Shown: in pieces, positions 46,471 to 59,693 of the stretch
How positions within the stretch are numbered: position 1 is the stretch's first letter
How the letters are laid out: every line of letters starts with the position of its first letter
NCBI GenBank assembly: GCA_028673005.1
Contig: CM054120.1
Coordinates: 59,332,057-59,396,056 of the forward strand
Source of the DNA: Tanypteryx hageni
Lineage: Eukaryota > Arthropoda > Insecta > Odonata > Petaluridae
DNA: 64,000 nucleotides
Direction of reading: 5' to 3'
The notes under the pieces: generated by a model
The model's database searches: none
What the model was told of the DNA's origin: nothing
The model's input: the letters and a program-made list of their open reading frames with translations, nothing else
Position numbers and translations under genes: made by a program

Positions 46471-49400
46471 TCCCCTGCGCACGGCAGTAGGGGAGGTAGG
46501 GTGGGAAGAGAGCTGCTCGGAAGAGGAAAGTGAGATGCGCGTGACAGGTTGCTAACTGTAGTACTTCCACAGAATATTACACTCTAGAGATTGGTTTGTC
46601 GCACCCGCCAAGTTTAGATCAAGCTCTAAGAAAAAGACGAAAACGTTCAATTGAAACCAACAAAAACGGAATAAAAAATGGCGGATTAAGACGCGAGGCC
46701 AGAAAATAACAGGAAAAACGAAGGGGAAGAACAACGGACCCAGCGGACCCAGAGACTGGCAAATTCACTCCTGAGAAAAAAAGCAAGGTATATAGATGAA
46801 AGAATTTAACATCACAAAAATTACAATGATTTTATCGAATAATCAGTAGTATAAATAGCAGTATTCGAGTGAAATACATTTCAAGTGCTTCAATTTCTGG
46901 GTGAATATAAATACGTGTAACTGTTTCGTCGATTTTCAAAGGGAAAATCTTTAGTATTAATAAATCCATATAGATTTTTAAGTTTGCAATTCTAAACAAA
47001 TCTAGAATAATAAAACGCGTTTTCATATTAGCATATTTGCATAAAACGTTTCAATTTATTATTCTTGTTTGATTTCTTATATATTATGTTATATTAAGGT
47101 GACATCATTTGAAAATTTCTTCTTTTAGACCGTTACCTGAAAAACGAAATTACTCAAACTACGAGGATTTTGTTTATTTGAAATGATAATATTACAAAAA
47201 AATTACATGGTCCCGCTTTTTTACCGGTAGTATGGCGTTTATTCTTCTGGTTATGTTTCCGTTTTCTTCACTTGCTCGTGTCGCTCCATCATGAAAATAT
47301 AGTTAAACTAAGATTAGAAGGGACAGAATATATGAAAGGATGTGGCGGATGTGAGAGAGGACAGATAGAGGGGGAAATATTAGTATGTGTAAGAGTGGCA
47401 AAGAAAAATTGAGAGAGAGGTTTTATGGATAATTTGAGAGAGAATGAAAGGAAAGTGAAAATGTAGTAAGGAGGCAAGGAATGAAAGGTGAAAAGAGAAA
47501 ACGGTATGCTGCAAAGCAGTAACGGAATTGTGAGTGAATTAGTATGTGGTAAAGGAGTCTACTATGATAGCCTAAATTGAGCTCTGAAAACCAATACAAA
47601 TTAGAGCGATGGATCTGTCAGGAAATATTCCAATCAGCCACTGAGCAGTCACGTTCGGACACCGTGGTCTACCGCTGTCTCTGTTTTTCCTTCGGTTCCT
47701 TCATGAGTGCGATTTGGCAATATCATGAAATTTCAGAGCTGAAGATAGTCTTAGTCTACCATTGTAGGTTGGGACTAAGGAATAATAAAAGTGAGAAGTA
47801 GTCGAGGATATATATAGGATAGAGGACTTTGGCAGGTATAGGGAGAATGCGAGGATTATGAGGCCATGATTAAGAAATGAGCGAACACGTATCAATTAGA
47901 AGAGAGAAATGTATATTAAATATTCATAACTCACAAAGTGCGATTTCACTTTATTTTACGCGAGTTTATTAAAAGTAAAATCCAGCTTAGCGGAATTACT
48001 CGGAAATTATTCTCATTTATCGTCAAACGCATAGGTTGAAAATTTATTTGAGTAGTTTCATTTTAACAAAGAGTTGCTTATAGACTTAGATACATGTAGA
48101 TAGATATAGATGTCTGAAGTTAAGAACCTATTATTAGTAATCAACGAATGCTAAGGCTTTTACCATTCCTCTGATAAGGTAATTTGACATCTTTATCATT
48201 TAAATAAACTCAGACTTTACTCAAAAATCATTCATTTCTATATCTGTGCAATTTATAGTTCAGTTACTTTGATGTGTAGGGAACGAAGTGAAAAGTATCC
48301 GGTATGTATTCTAATGAAGTTTAAGACCGTACCGTTTGAAACAAAGTAAAGCACTTCTAAAATACGATTTAGAATTATGTGAAAACCTCTGCAAAATATA
48401 TTTTAAAATGCTTCCTTTTCAACTTAGCGGATTATTTAAAAATATTCTAAAATAAATACGTTTGAGTTTGAGCTTCGTAAAATTATGAAGTATCTTGCTT
48501 CGCGGGCCTCGTGTTTGATGCCCCCGCCCTAGGCAAATCGGTTCAATTTTTGAAGTATCACTGAGGTGACCAGATTTTTTGAAAACAAAAAGTTTACATT
48601 TATGTGGTAAGAAAATGTAAAAAAGCGTGCCACAGGGTTAATCTTCTTCAGATTTTGTATTAACATATCATCATTATGCGGTTGCCCTTTGAGACATCTG
48701 TATCATCGTCATCTCTATTGAAGGATATTAAACATATATTTCCGCTTGGCGCCATGGGTTTCTATATTTTATCTGTTAGAAACACTTCATCAATAACAAC
48801 TAAATAAGATGTTGAGTTTTAACAATGATATTATATTAGTTTACATATATTTTCATTCTGAGTTAGATTAGAAGAGGTTTATCACCGCTTAACATAACTA
48901 GAAATGTTTACACGCGAAATATTGATAACGACACTTATACAGACTGATAGGCAAATTTGTACAAAATTGTTTGATTTTTTTTAACCAACGAAAAGGCAAA
49001 AAAACATCGAGTTTTATGTACCTCCATATAAATCGTTCGATATGGAATGGATATCTATTATTACAGTTTATTTTCTCTCTTAAGGAAATACCACTTTTTT
49101 ATTACAACTAATAAAAAAGAGTCCATTGAAATAGCTAAGGAAAAAGAAATATTACATAGTATTTATGGGTTAAAAAGTGGCTGCTCACCCTACGCACCAC
49201 CTAATAACGTACCTCATTTATAAATATTTTCAAAACCTTAATGAAAACACTATTCAATCTAGAAACAAGATGTATGCATGAAAGAGAAATCATTCGACAA
49301 TTTAATATTTCTAACTGTTTGAATAATACGTTAATGTTAATGTTTTATGGATTCCATAGACAATTAATCAATGTAAATGCCTGTATTACCTGCGCGGAAA

Positions 49401-50680
49401 TATAAACCGCTCGTCTTAAATGTGTTAAGTAATATTCAATCCACATATTTATCCATCTGATTACTCAGAGAAGTCAGTCCGTATGGCTGATTTAGTCTCT
49501 CAGCTCTATGATTTCTTGTCGCTTGCATGTTAGTATTTATAAAAAATAATCAAGACCTAAAACCCCTTTAATTTCATGAAAACGAGACGACTTTTTATTT
49601 TTTACGAAATGTTAACAAATGTAAGACTTGAGAAATACGTTTTCTAAAATAACTCCCCTATTAAATAGCTGATCGTTATTTAACAAAATAAAATATTTTG
49701 TCCATTACTTCCCCTTACTCTTACTGTTGAACATTTGCCACGTGAAAAAATATATAGTTCTTTAATTGTGCTTATCGTAAGGACACCTAACTCAAAGATT
49801 GAGATAACTACTTTTTCTTTATTTCCACTGCTTTTAATCACATTCGAAGGTTAACATTTTCACGGCACAAATGTATACTTTGCTGTACTGCAATTAATTA
49901 CATAAAAACTATGAAAATAAACCAGGAAAGGGCAACTTTGCTTCAGAAATCGGCGTCAGCGCCAAAAATTAAGAGCCAGGGCTGATTTAACAAAGAGTGA
50001 GAATATAATCTCTACATACCGGAGGGACAAGTTTGCTTTTAATCTTACACTTAAACGAAAAATGAGAAGCAATTTATATGAAAAAGATTTATTGGTAAAG
50101 TTGAGAAAAAGAGTGGCTGCTGCCGAAATATTTCTAGGCACAATGATTAACTGGAGCTTGGTATTGATCGAACCCTTGTAATTAAAAGTCTTAATTTCCG
50201 CTATTGGCATTAGTAGAAAGGGGCCTATGAAGGAGTATCAAAAAGGCAAGTTTTAAAAACATTTAATGTATCAACGACCATATAATCAAAACAGTTATAA
50301 TCTAAAAGGAAATTAAATATTTTCTGGCTGTACTACACAAAAGAAATTAACGAGACGTAATTAGCTCATGTTATTCGTGAATGCTTATTTTTTTGCCACC
50401 ACGCGTTGTTTATGTTGAAAAAAAATTTTAAAACTGAAACTAAATCATTTAGCGTAGTCAACGACTCTGTCGCAATTGTTATCGTAGAAATTAGAATAAA
50501 TCATCTCTTTTACCTACATGAATGTTTTATCATGCATGTAATTTTAAATTGACAAAAATAAAATGATGACTGTTTCAGCCCATACGTCGGCCGTTTTAAA
50601 AAATGCACTTATTGAAAAAATATCACGTTAGTAAATTTTTCTTCTTTCACAACTTTAATATAGATAAAAACATGCGTAAG
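46471..50680. other. Spacer between D1 and D2
   Basis: No gene or RNA was recognised. A purine-rich stretch lies at about 47310-47500 (GAGAGAGG-type words). Short frames at 47577-47801 and 49956-50210 lack family features. Otherwise the sequence is AT-rich. Confidence 0.45.
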
Positions 50681-53600
50681 AATTATATTTATAAGGAATA
50701 CTCTCGGCTCAAAAATGGAGAACATGTAGAATAACTTATTCGGGAACGGGATAAAAGGAAACAATTGCGTGTAATACAACAATGTTTGGAATTATAATTT
50801 ATTATCATATAAAACTAAAGAAGAAATTTTTACCCGATAGATATAAAATGATGAAATTAGTTTGGAGCTTATATTACAGGGCTGAGCGTTTATAATGCCG
50901 AATAGAAAAATAAACCCAAGGGATTTCACATTGACAAATTTCTTATTGTTAAATCTTTAATTGGTACAACAACGCTAGAAAAGCTAAGCGAGTACATATT
51001 TGAATTTGGCACCGACAAACCCTTGGTTTTAAATTTCTATCGGAAGATGTCGTCGGCTTTTCAAATAATTGTTAGAAAATACAGCAGACCCATCAACTCA
51101 CTACTTTCGATTAAGGCCTCACATTCTATTGCATACATTTACACGAAAATCCTCTTATTGCAACAGCTTGCATGACACGTTTAACGTGACCTACTGATTC
51201 AATTTTAACCGTTTAAGACCGTTTTATGTTTCAAAAATCCTTCTATGTCAGATATTTATAAAAATCATACACCTGATTATAAATGAGTTAATGAGTAAAC
51301 TACATGAAAAAATTACATTTTTGATACAAGTTTTTTGGATATATTATATATTGTTTAGTGTAACCTCCCTGGAACTATCGGCTCATATCCTGCCTGGGCA
51401 GTTGCTTTGCTATGATAATAACAAACGTATAGATAAAACGCAGAAATGGCTAATTGGACGATTATATTATCTGAAGGAGTTAAAATAATCACTTGTTTTA
51501 ACTCTCTATTTCAAGAATTCATTTTCATAATTGTATGCATGGATTTATTTAAATACCGGCAGCGAAATGCATAACTCAATGTACGATACGTCCTGCCACC
51601 TAGGAGCAAGCGCTCGTACTTAAAGAAACAAGGTTTGCCTAAGAAGGTACGTAGTGGACTGGATGTTCAATCGAAGAATTAATTATTATACTCTTTATTA
51701 GGAACAACATGAAGCGAAGGGTAAACTTTATTAGTACTGTGGTGCAAGCGCGAGAAATATTATGAAATCTTATTCCATTAATATTCGAATATTCGAGCAT
51801 CATACAAATTGCATTTTTGTGTCGAATGAAACGAGAAGTGGATCTTGTGAGGGTAGAAGAGGTCAAAGGATGGACAAGAAACAAATTTGTAGCGGTATAT
51901 CTTTGGGGGAAAACTAGCGGTGCCACCCCAAAATTAAAACTTACGAATTCTTAAAGGAAACAGAAAAGCGATGAGGATTTTATAAAGAATTTATAACATT
52001 TTTGAGAATGAACAGCAATTTGTAGCGTATTTTTTACGAAAATACTCGAGCGATAAGGCATGCTGAGTAAATGGTTTTTAGTATTTTTCGTCATTACTGA
52101 AAAGCACTATTATCTTTGTGATGTCCGTCCGTCCGTCCGTACGTCCGCACGAAAGAATTGGCTTAACCGATTTTAACCAAATTTAGTACATAGAATATTC
52201 ACATAATTTAATGGCCAAAATGAAATATTTGGACAAGATCGACTAAGCGGGGGTGCCACAATTGCAAAGTTAAACTTTTCGGTAATTATCAATTGGGAAG
52301 TAATTGGCTGAACCGATTTCAATGAAATTTTGTATGGAGGCGTGTAACATATAGAAACAAAATCAACATGCTTAGTATAGATGTAGAAATCAGGGCCACC
52401 ACAATAAAACAAATAAAAACCTTTTTTACACATACTTTTGTTGTAATATATTCATCAATTTCAAACAAATTTAATATTTATAATATACACATATATAGAA
52501 AACAATAAACGCAGATTTAACTGAATCGGCTAATCAGGGATGCCACAATTGCAAATCAATTTCTTTCACTTATTGTGGAGTTCGAAGAAATTGGCTGAAC
52601 GAATTTCAATTAAATTTTTCATATAGGATTTGTACAACATACCATACTGAAATCAAGATGTTTAAAGCGGAGCTAAAGAGCAGGGGTACCACAGTAAAAA
52701 GTAAAATAATATGTCTTTTAGATGTAATTCTAGAGAATTGACGGCATGATGTACATAATCTTCATATTAATAAATAAAAAAAATATTATATTTCAACCGG
52801 GCCGACTAAACAGGGACACCACAATATCAAAGTTAGAATTTGTCTGTAACTATTAAGTTCGAAGATTTCGTCTGAACGGATTTCAAAGAAATTTCGTTTT
52901 TTATGTTAAGTATAGAATGGCAAAACGAAATGAACGTGTTTAAAAAGGATCTAAAAAGCAGGGTTTCCACAATAGAAGGAAAAATAATTTTCTGACATCA
53001 AAGCAAATATATCATTATACGTTTATTTTACGGCAAATTTGACGAAAAGTACTTCAGTACCACGGTGAAGCCGTGTACATACCTACTTGTTTATTTCTCC
53101 CAATGGCGAGCTCTGGCCTCCCTCGCAGGCGTAATATTGTTTTTTTCTTCTTATTTTCGTCGTTTTTTCTACGGAAAGGAATAAAATTTGCACATCAGAT
53201 GTAAACGTTTAAAAATTACTTTTATTTTTACAGTTTCGAAAAATTAATACATTTTTATTGATGTTTCGATGCGGTTTGGTTAATTTAAAACATTGGCCGT
53301 AGCTATAATTTTCTAAAATTTAACTTTCTTTATTCCAATTTTATCTCTCACAAGGCAAAACACTTAATATTTAGGATACGATACGATGCATTGACTTTCG
53401 TTCTTTGCCGCAAGACCATAAGCTCCTGCGCTCCGGCGGAGACTAGCTCTACTAACCATTGCCGGGCCAGGCTTTCTGTATCATCTAGCCTGACGTCTTC
53501 TAGCAATCATTTTCACTATTAGAGAATGTCATCGCTCGTTCTTAAATAAACCGGGAAATTGAATAGCGTAGGATACTTGTCTACAACGTTGACATGGTTT

Positions 53601-54774
53601 TCTTACACGCTGGTAATAGAACCCATTTCATATTATAGCAGGTCATATAAACGTCAAATCTATTGCTCAAAAAGAATGAATGAAAATGGTTGACTGGCAT
53701 AACGATATAACAATCAGTGTTTTGTGAACTTGATGTATTAAGACATTTTTAGGAAAATATCAACATCTAAGGTTGCCAAGATCAAAATTTTGGAATGTAT
53801 CTCCAGCCTTTAAATTTTCGTTAAATCGTAAGTTGAGAATTATTCCCAAAAAAGTTTCCTTTAAAATAAATAACACGTTCTTCATGAAAGTGTACTATAA
53901 ATGAAAATGGATTTATGTTATTCATTACAGTGATCACTTGTGATCCGCACCTTAGGCTAACAGATAGAACTGATTTTAAAAGGTAAAATACAATTAATTG
54001 ACATTTTAGGGCTAAATTAAAGAGGAATCAGGAAACTTCCGATTATGTCCTTTACGTGAAGTTGTCATATATAGGAAATATACTCTTCGATAATTATGCT
54101 TGCAAAAATTTCTGAAATTAACTAAAGCATTTAGAACCTCTGCACTGAATGAAAAATTAATTTAAATGATTGAATTTACAGAGATTTTGAATATATGAAA
54201 GTTGTTGCAATTCCAATAATTAGTACAGATTTCTCAAAGAATGCAACATAACATTTATATATTCAATATCTCTATAAATTCATTAATTTATTTTTTATTT
54301 ATTCAGTACGTTTTCTATTAGTTATAAATTACAAAATTATCATATTTTTATTTTTACTATTTCTGTACTCTTTATAAAAGTTAATAACTTTTAATAATTA
54401 TTTTTCATTTTTATTTATACACTTTAAGTTATAGTTAATTGGAAGGAATTCAATTTATAACACTATTATAACAAGCCTAATTTAATGTGTAAAAATAAAC
54501 GTTGATATACGTGGTGCATTTTTAGGAAAAATAAACCTCGATTTTAGTCTTCGATTTTTGAGAAAAATAAGCGTCGGAAACAACCAAGCCTTTGTGTAAG
54601 CTTCGATATTTGTCGAAAGTACCGCGGGAAAATAATCGTCGATTTAAATCTTCTATTTTAGAAAAATCAAAGTTGAATTTCTGTACGATGTCCCGACGCA
54701 TTGTTTTCCCGGCGCACATTGGTAGGGACGATAAGGAGGCAAGTGAGCTGCTTTGTTACTGCCTATGCATTGTT
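50681..54774. repeat. Large duplicated segment D2
   Basis: Second copy of D1. In a 560-bp comparison in the array region (about 52453-53010 against 44041-44598) I find about one difference. In the first 320 bp (50681-51000) I count roughly a dozen. The copy ends where C3 begins, without spacer. Confidence 0.93.
52110..53100. repeat. Internal tandem array of about 140-150-bp units (D2)
   Basis: Counterpart of 43700-44690 with the same order of units. The hairpin reads CACGG-TGAAG-CCGTG here. The loop differs from D1, but the stem is kept. Confidence 0.75.
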
Positions 54775-55051
54775 GAAGTTGCACACATAAATTATAAAAA
54801 CAAACATGCCATTGAAAATATCAGTTGTCTAAATTTATAAGGACAATTTGCTATTAATACATTTAAACCTGCAGATTTCTAAATTCGCAAAATATTTTGC
54901 GGGTACCACTAGTTTCTTCAATTAAAAATATCAATAAAGTAAAAGAATTTACATTATATAAAAAAATTAAAAATAATTTTATTTATATTGTAGGTATTAC
55001 ATACAATTTAAATCACCCTTATCGATTTCATCCTAGCAAATTTGTTAATTA

Positions 55052-55750
55052 CTACATCACAATTTGATATATTTTCCTAAAATCTGAGATTTCTAGGGAC
55101 AAAATTGCTAGATTTTTTAATCTTTTTGTCGACATACAACTACGCAGGTAATTTTTAATCAACTTCATCTTCGAAAAACCTCTTTCCATGGATGCTACTG
55201 AAATTGGGAGAGTCAAATAAATCATAGGTGCTGTGCAAACGTTGCAATGATCAGATGCTAGACCCCATTTAATAATCAGAAGTTCCAAATAGTCCTTAAC
55301 ATCCTTGAACTCGTTTAATACAATCCTCATATTTGAAATTGTTTTTAGTGTTATTAATTCTTCTTGTAGACTTCGAGTCAAAGATTTTTTATATATATCG
55401 TGAAATATTTTTGAGATAATAAATTTCAGATACGCTTAACATTAAATCGTCTCTGGTGCGAGAAGACTGAAAAAATTTCTTAGTTCTATTGTTTTCTTGA
55501 ATCGTATACCTATTTGTTAAAATGTTTTACCAAAAATATAATTTTCAATTTTCTGCTTCACTTCTAATGAATTTTTCCTGATCGAAGAACCTCTTTTTAA
55601 GTTGAATTCGTTTTGTTTTAAACTCGATTGGTATACCATATTTTATAGCCGTTTCATTTTCTTCATTTCACAATCCATACAAATCATTTTTTAAAGACAA
55701 AATTTTTTCGCTGCATTTTTACATTCACCCGAACTGACGACCCGCCCCTG
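55052..55750 (-). pseudogene. hAT transposase C-terminal region (ZMYM1-like), best-preserved copy
   Basis: A 109-residue open frame at 55381-55052 contains the hAT dimerisation domain: YLTLPISVASMERGFSKMKL followed by IKNYLRSCMS and RLKNLAILSLE. This is the TIPVTVASAERSFSKLKLIKNYLRS signature with ERGFSKM in place of ERSFSKL. Upstream sequence to about 55700 is homologous but broken. The element terminus CCCGCCCCTG is at 55741-55750. The frame lacks the catalytic part, so it is a relic although locally intact. Confidence 0.85.
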
Positions 55751-57394
55751 CTAATGTACTCTCAGTTCACTCTTTTTTAGTGTGAGACACTGGCGCACAT
55801 TTTTGAAGACCTCTTGATACGGATAAATAAATCTTTAAACGTGATTTTGAACGTTTCAAGTTAGATTTAAATTTTCACGATAAGAAAATTAACCTTCATA
55901 CTTTTCTCCGTAAGAAGTAGCAAATCTCATACAATCTATCGACAACTCAAATATATTTAAAAGTTTCAAGGAAAAATACTTGCAAGTCAAGAAATTGACT
56001 TTTTCGTGTTATCATAAGAGTAATATATATAATTATCCGGCGTCGTACACAGGACTCTTCGGTTTTTTTCATTCCCTATTTTTAACTGATTCAAGTTTTT
56101 TCGCAAAATTACATTCTCCTACCTAGCCGGGAAGATTGTTAAACTTTATCAAAAGGAACTGTGACGGACAGTGACAATGACAAATTATATAAAGACTAGT
56201 GTATTAGCTTTCATATGAAGGGTGTCAGTTATGGTTGAAAACCCATCGTAATACTGGTAATTCTTATGAAACCATACATCTTAAGTAATCGTAACTCATT
56301 ATTATGGTTAATCTCTAAATTAGTTTATTTTTCTAGTGTACTTGCGTTTTGGAATTCAAAGGGGAACTTAGAAATGAATAATAACAGCTGTAATTATTCA
56401 GTAAGGGACGGTATAAAATTTTACAAAATAGAGATTCGGGAGAATATCTTTCTCATTCTTGTTTTCTCCAATGATGAGCCACTTGTCAAAAATGAAGTAA
56501 TAATAATAAATAAATAATAATATTCCTTCAATCACGCCGTCCCTCTCTCCCTCCTTTCTTCTCCCATTCATTTTCTCTCTGTCTCACTCCCTCTTTCTGC
56601 CTCTTTTCTCCCACCTCCCAGTCTCTCATTCGCCCCTATCACAATCCATAGCTCTCCCTCTTTTTCTCCGTTTCCTTCTTCATCTCTTTCCTCCCGCTCT
56701 TTTCTAATTCTATACCTCCTTACTCCCCCTGTAACTTCCATTCTATATCCCTTTCTTCCTATCTCCCTCCCCACATCCCCCTCTCTCTTACTCTACATCT
56801 AGATAGTCGTTTAGTTAAGCAAAAGAATCCAAATTAAATCCCAGTCCCATTAAGATTACGTAATTTCGCGAAAAATCCCACGATATTTTAAGGCACTCTT
56901 ATATATCACATGTATGCGGGTTGAGACAGCAATCGATTCTCGAAGTTTAACAATGACGTGGTCGGCAAGGCAACATCCCATTTAAAAGCCGATATTTCCC
57001 CAAAATAGGTGATTTAAATGTTTAATATGAGAGATCTCGAAAGGTAGACGGAAAAAGATGAATAGAATAAGAACCTGCGGTAATTTTACAAAAACATATC
57101 TTAAATTCGAAGATCGTACGTCAACTATTTCTAATTTTAATTTCCAAAAGAATAAAAGCCTGCATTTAAAAAAGTGTCTTTTTACGTGTTATCTTAGGGG
57201 AATTTAAATCACCCCCCTGGAGCTGAACCCGCGTCATTTTTCGTATTTGTTTCTTCATTTAATTTTTATATCTGAATCAAACATTTCTGCGAAATTTCAA
57301 CCTTCCACCTAATCGGGAAGTTTGTTAAAACGCATTGAAAATGCCATTGATGACGTCAGCGTCAGACACACAGCAAGGCTTTTATTAATAGAGA
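55751..57394 (-). mobile_element. Helitron-like unit, copy B2
   Basis: Colinear with 27808-29466. The right boundary reads A|TCTCTATTAATAAAAGCC on the minus strand at 57394. It contains the pyrimidine tract at 56525-56800. The 3' limit is uncertain, as in B1. Confidence 0.5.
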
Positions 57395-57882
57395 TACATT
57401 CAATGTCTTTTCGTGCACACGTTGAGTTTAGTACGTCAAATGAATTATCTACGACGACAGTATGAACGTTAATACGGAGATTTTACTATTGTGAGCACAT
57501 AGCGATTTGTAAGTGAAAGTAGAATAGATAATTTAAGACCGTTAAATGGACGTGAACGTACAGACTATATTTTTATTTTAAAGAATAAACACTCATACTA
57601 AACTACTTAGCAACAAACGATGCCCCCCCCCCCATTTTATGTCCTCATCACCCTCCGATGGATGCATTTTCAAACCATTTCCGTGCTAAATTCCTCTTTT
57701 CAACCCTACATATTAGGTACAAACGACCAGGGCCGGCGCGTGCACGGGTGCAACGTGTGCACCGAACACGGGCGGCCGACATGAGTTTATGCACTTCCTC
57801 TGAAAAATTGAGGGGCGGTTCACCAGGTGGTTGGATTCAGTAATGTCTGAGTACATAAGACGCAGGAAAAAACAGAAGATGG

Positions 57883-58139
57883 TAAGTGGTGGAAAACTCC
57901 TTCAGCCAAAAACTATAGGGTAAGCCCTATGCATTTCGCCCACTAAGTGGGCATCTACAGGGGAGAACTTGCCTTGGCAGTGAACGGGGTTCAAACAGGC
58001 CCTGTGGCTCATACCCTCCCGTGGTATATGCAATTTCTGAGTTGCCTTCCAGTGTGGCTCTACTCAACGTCGTGTTATAAAATACTTGACAGTGCAGGCA
58101 CCGCACCCATATTTTCAATAATCGTCAATAAGAGTTAAA
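57883..58139. other. Unclassified spacer with a short palindrome
   Basis: GCCCACT-A-AGTGGGC near 57938-57952 is a perfect 15-nt palindrome. A box-B-like GGGGTTCAAAC follows at about 57986. I do not see a complete tRNA. Confidence 0.4.
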
Positions 58140-58738
58140 ATTATGTTATGTTCGCCGCTTTTTTGGAGGGACCCAATCCTCTTCACCTGTGTATGCCAGT
58201 GCTCGTTTGTGCTTGTCCCAGACCGATACTCTGTTTATAGCGAGATCGCGGAGAACGTCATTTGTTTTATTTTCGAGAGCAAATCTATATTTAGTGGCCA
58301 AGTCTTTGGCGACTTCTCTAATTGTTTTTGTTTTTAGCATTTCGTGGAGGTCTACATTCTGACCCAGTGTTTTGCTTATTCTCTTTAAAATTTTTCTCTC
58401 CGCGGTCTCGAGTATTTTCCAGGACTTCTGCATTATGAGTCCTGTCCATACTGGCGCAGCGTTCATGAGAGTCGGTCTGATGATTGCTTTATAGAGCTGT
58501 GTTTTAATTCCCTGGACACATCAATTGAATTAAAAATTGGGAAGAGTCTAGCTCTTTTCCCAGCTGCCGCTAAGTTAATCATTTTTACATGTTCGTCAAA
58601 CCGTAGTTTCTCGTCCATGATTACACCTAAATATTTAATATGTTTCGCCCAGGGAATTTCCACACCTTCAATTAAAAGTTGTCTCGGCATCTTGGCATCC
58701 TTTTTTTTTGAAGAGGATTGCTTGTGTCTTTTAAACAC
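58140..58738 (-). pseudogene. Jockey-type LINE reverse transcriptase, C-terminal fragment
   Basis: The first frame (58738-58463) includes LLIEGVEIPWAKHIKYLGVI and MDEKLRFDEHV. After a frame change near 58510, IKTQLYKAIIRPTLMNAAPVW leads into WTGLIMQKSWKILETAERKI and a C-terminal tail ending near 58146 with a basic PPKKRRT. This is the post-catalytic region of arthropod Jockey-like proteins (KYLG...D.KL.F..H, RP.L.NAAPVW, ..Q..L...ER..L). The catalytic core and endonuclease are absent, so the element is 5'-truncated, as is common for LINEs. The plus-strand sequence beyond is AT-rich but has no clear poly(A) tail. Confidence 0.87.
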
Positions 58739-58980
58739 TCAATGTTAGAAAACGAGGACCGTCTAAACGTGACCCCTCCAACCCCTCCGCCGCATCAGTG
58801 CGTTTTGGAGACCCTTTCCATTCCCTTTCCTTACCTTCCCATTGGTCGAAGACGTTGCCAGGCAACGAGCTACGTAAGCAGTCGCGTTTCCTCTTCCCCT
58901 CCTCCTGCTCCCCGCCCTTTCGTTCCCCCCGCTCCCTCCCCGACTGCCGCATTTCGTATTGCAGCGTATTTTCCGTAAAC
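58739..58980. promoter_or_regulatory. GC-rich promoter-like block with X-box and CCAAT
   Basis: GTTGCCAGGCAAC at 58854-58866 is a perfect match to the RFX-factor X-box consensus (GTNRCC-N(0-3)-RGYAAC). ATTGG (inverted CCAAT) lies 8 bp upstream at 58841-58845. The block is CT-rich and GC-rich on the plus strand, with several CCCCGCCC/CCCCTCC words (58895-58945). No TATA box is seen. It directly abuts the 5'-truncated Jockey fragment. Whether it drives transcription is not shown by the sequence. Confidence 0.4.
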
Positions 58981-59458
58981 CAAAACGTTTAATTATTATA
59001 TAAATTTGATGCAATGATCCTCCATCAATTTTTTTCAGTTCTGAAAACAATTTACCCATCAAATGTATGTGTGGGAATTGGTATACACTTCTAAAGAAAA
59101 AAGAACATTTTTATATACGTTTATTGCAAAAAAAATTAAGTAGAAAATATAACAATATTATTGGCCCATTGATCTGTAGAAACAAGTATAGGACAAGGTC
59201 GGCATAGTATAAACAATAATGAATATCACATAAGAGTTTCTTTAGGAGCACATCAAAAGCAACAATAATACATTCCAAACATTATTGAAATAATAAAAAA
59301 ACATTCAAAGGTTGCTATATTTTAAGCAAGGAGAAGTAATAGATTACAGTTATATCATATTATATACATAAAACAATTTCCAGGAAGTCCTTGACATTAT
59401 AAAGACAGACAACAATAAATTATACACCGAGTATCGCATTTTATATAAATAAATATAC
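58981..59458. other. AT-rich sequence, nothing recognised
   Basis: No supported feature. Confidence 0.5.
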
Positions 59459-59552
59459 CTCATAAAGTTCTCCCTAATGGCACTACTAGGCCTGCGTGGG
59501 GTCTGAAACCCCGAGGGGCCAGGTTGTGGGTTCACTTCACCTTGCTCTACTG
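59459..59552 (-). CDS. Candidate exon X1 of a duplicated pair
   Basis: On the minus strand the acceptor TTGTATTTCCTTCTTGCAG precedes 94 bp ending ATGAG|GTATAT (GT at 59457-59458). The open frame has two bases, then 30 codons and two bases. It includes VEQGEVNPQPGPSGFQTPRR. Length modulo 3 is 1. Its near-duplicate is at 59694-59778. The PQPGPSG-type proline-rich motif is common in low-complexity linkers and some transposon proteins. I cannot name the gene. Confidence 0.35.
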
Positions 59553-59693
59553 CTGCAAGAAGGAAATACAAGTTAACCATTTAGTCAACTAACAACAAAA
59601 ACTATTAAATAATTAATAATGAATAACAGAAAAATGATCAGAAGCAATATTGTTAATATTTTTTACAAGATGTTTTTAAAATACTAAAGACAC

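Larger units (their letters stand above)
54775..57882. repeat. Composite repeat copy C3
   Basis: It starts abruptly inside Helitron A sequence, at the equivalent of about position 1180 of C1. It continues through the Helitron 3' end (CTAG at 54909-54912), the hAT relic, the B-type Helitron-like unit (TC at 57393-57394) and the distal part shared with C2. A poly-C run is at about 57620-57634. Its beginning coincides with the end of D2. Confidence 0.85.

Noticed and set aside
58763..59062. Minus- and plus-strand frames over the GC-rich block
   Set aside because: Arg/Gly-rich or Pro/Ser-rich translations of biased sequence. The block looks regulatory rather than coding.
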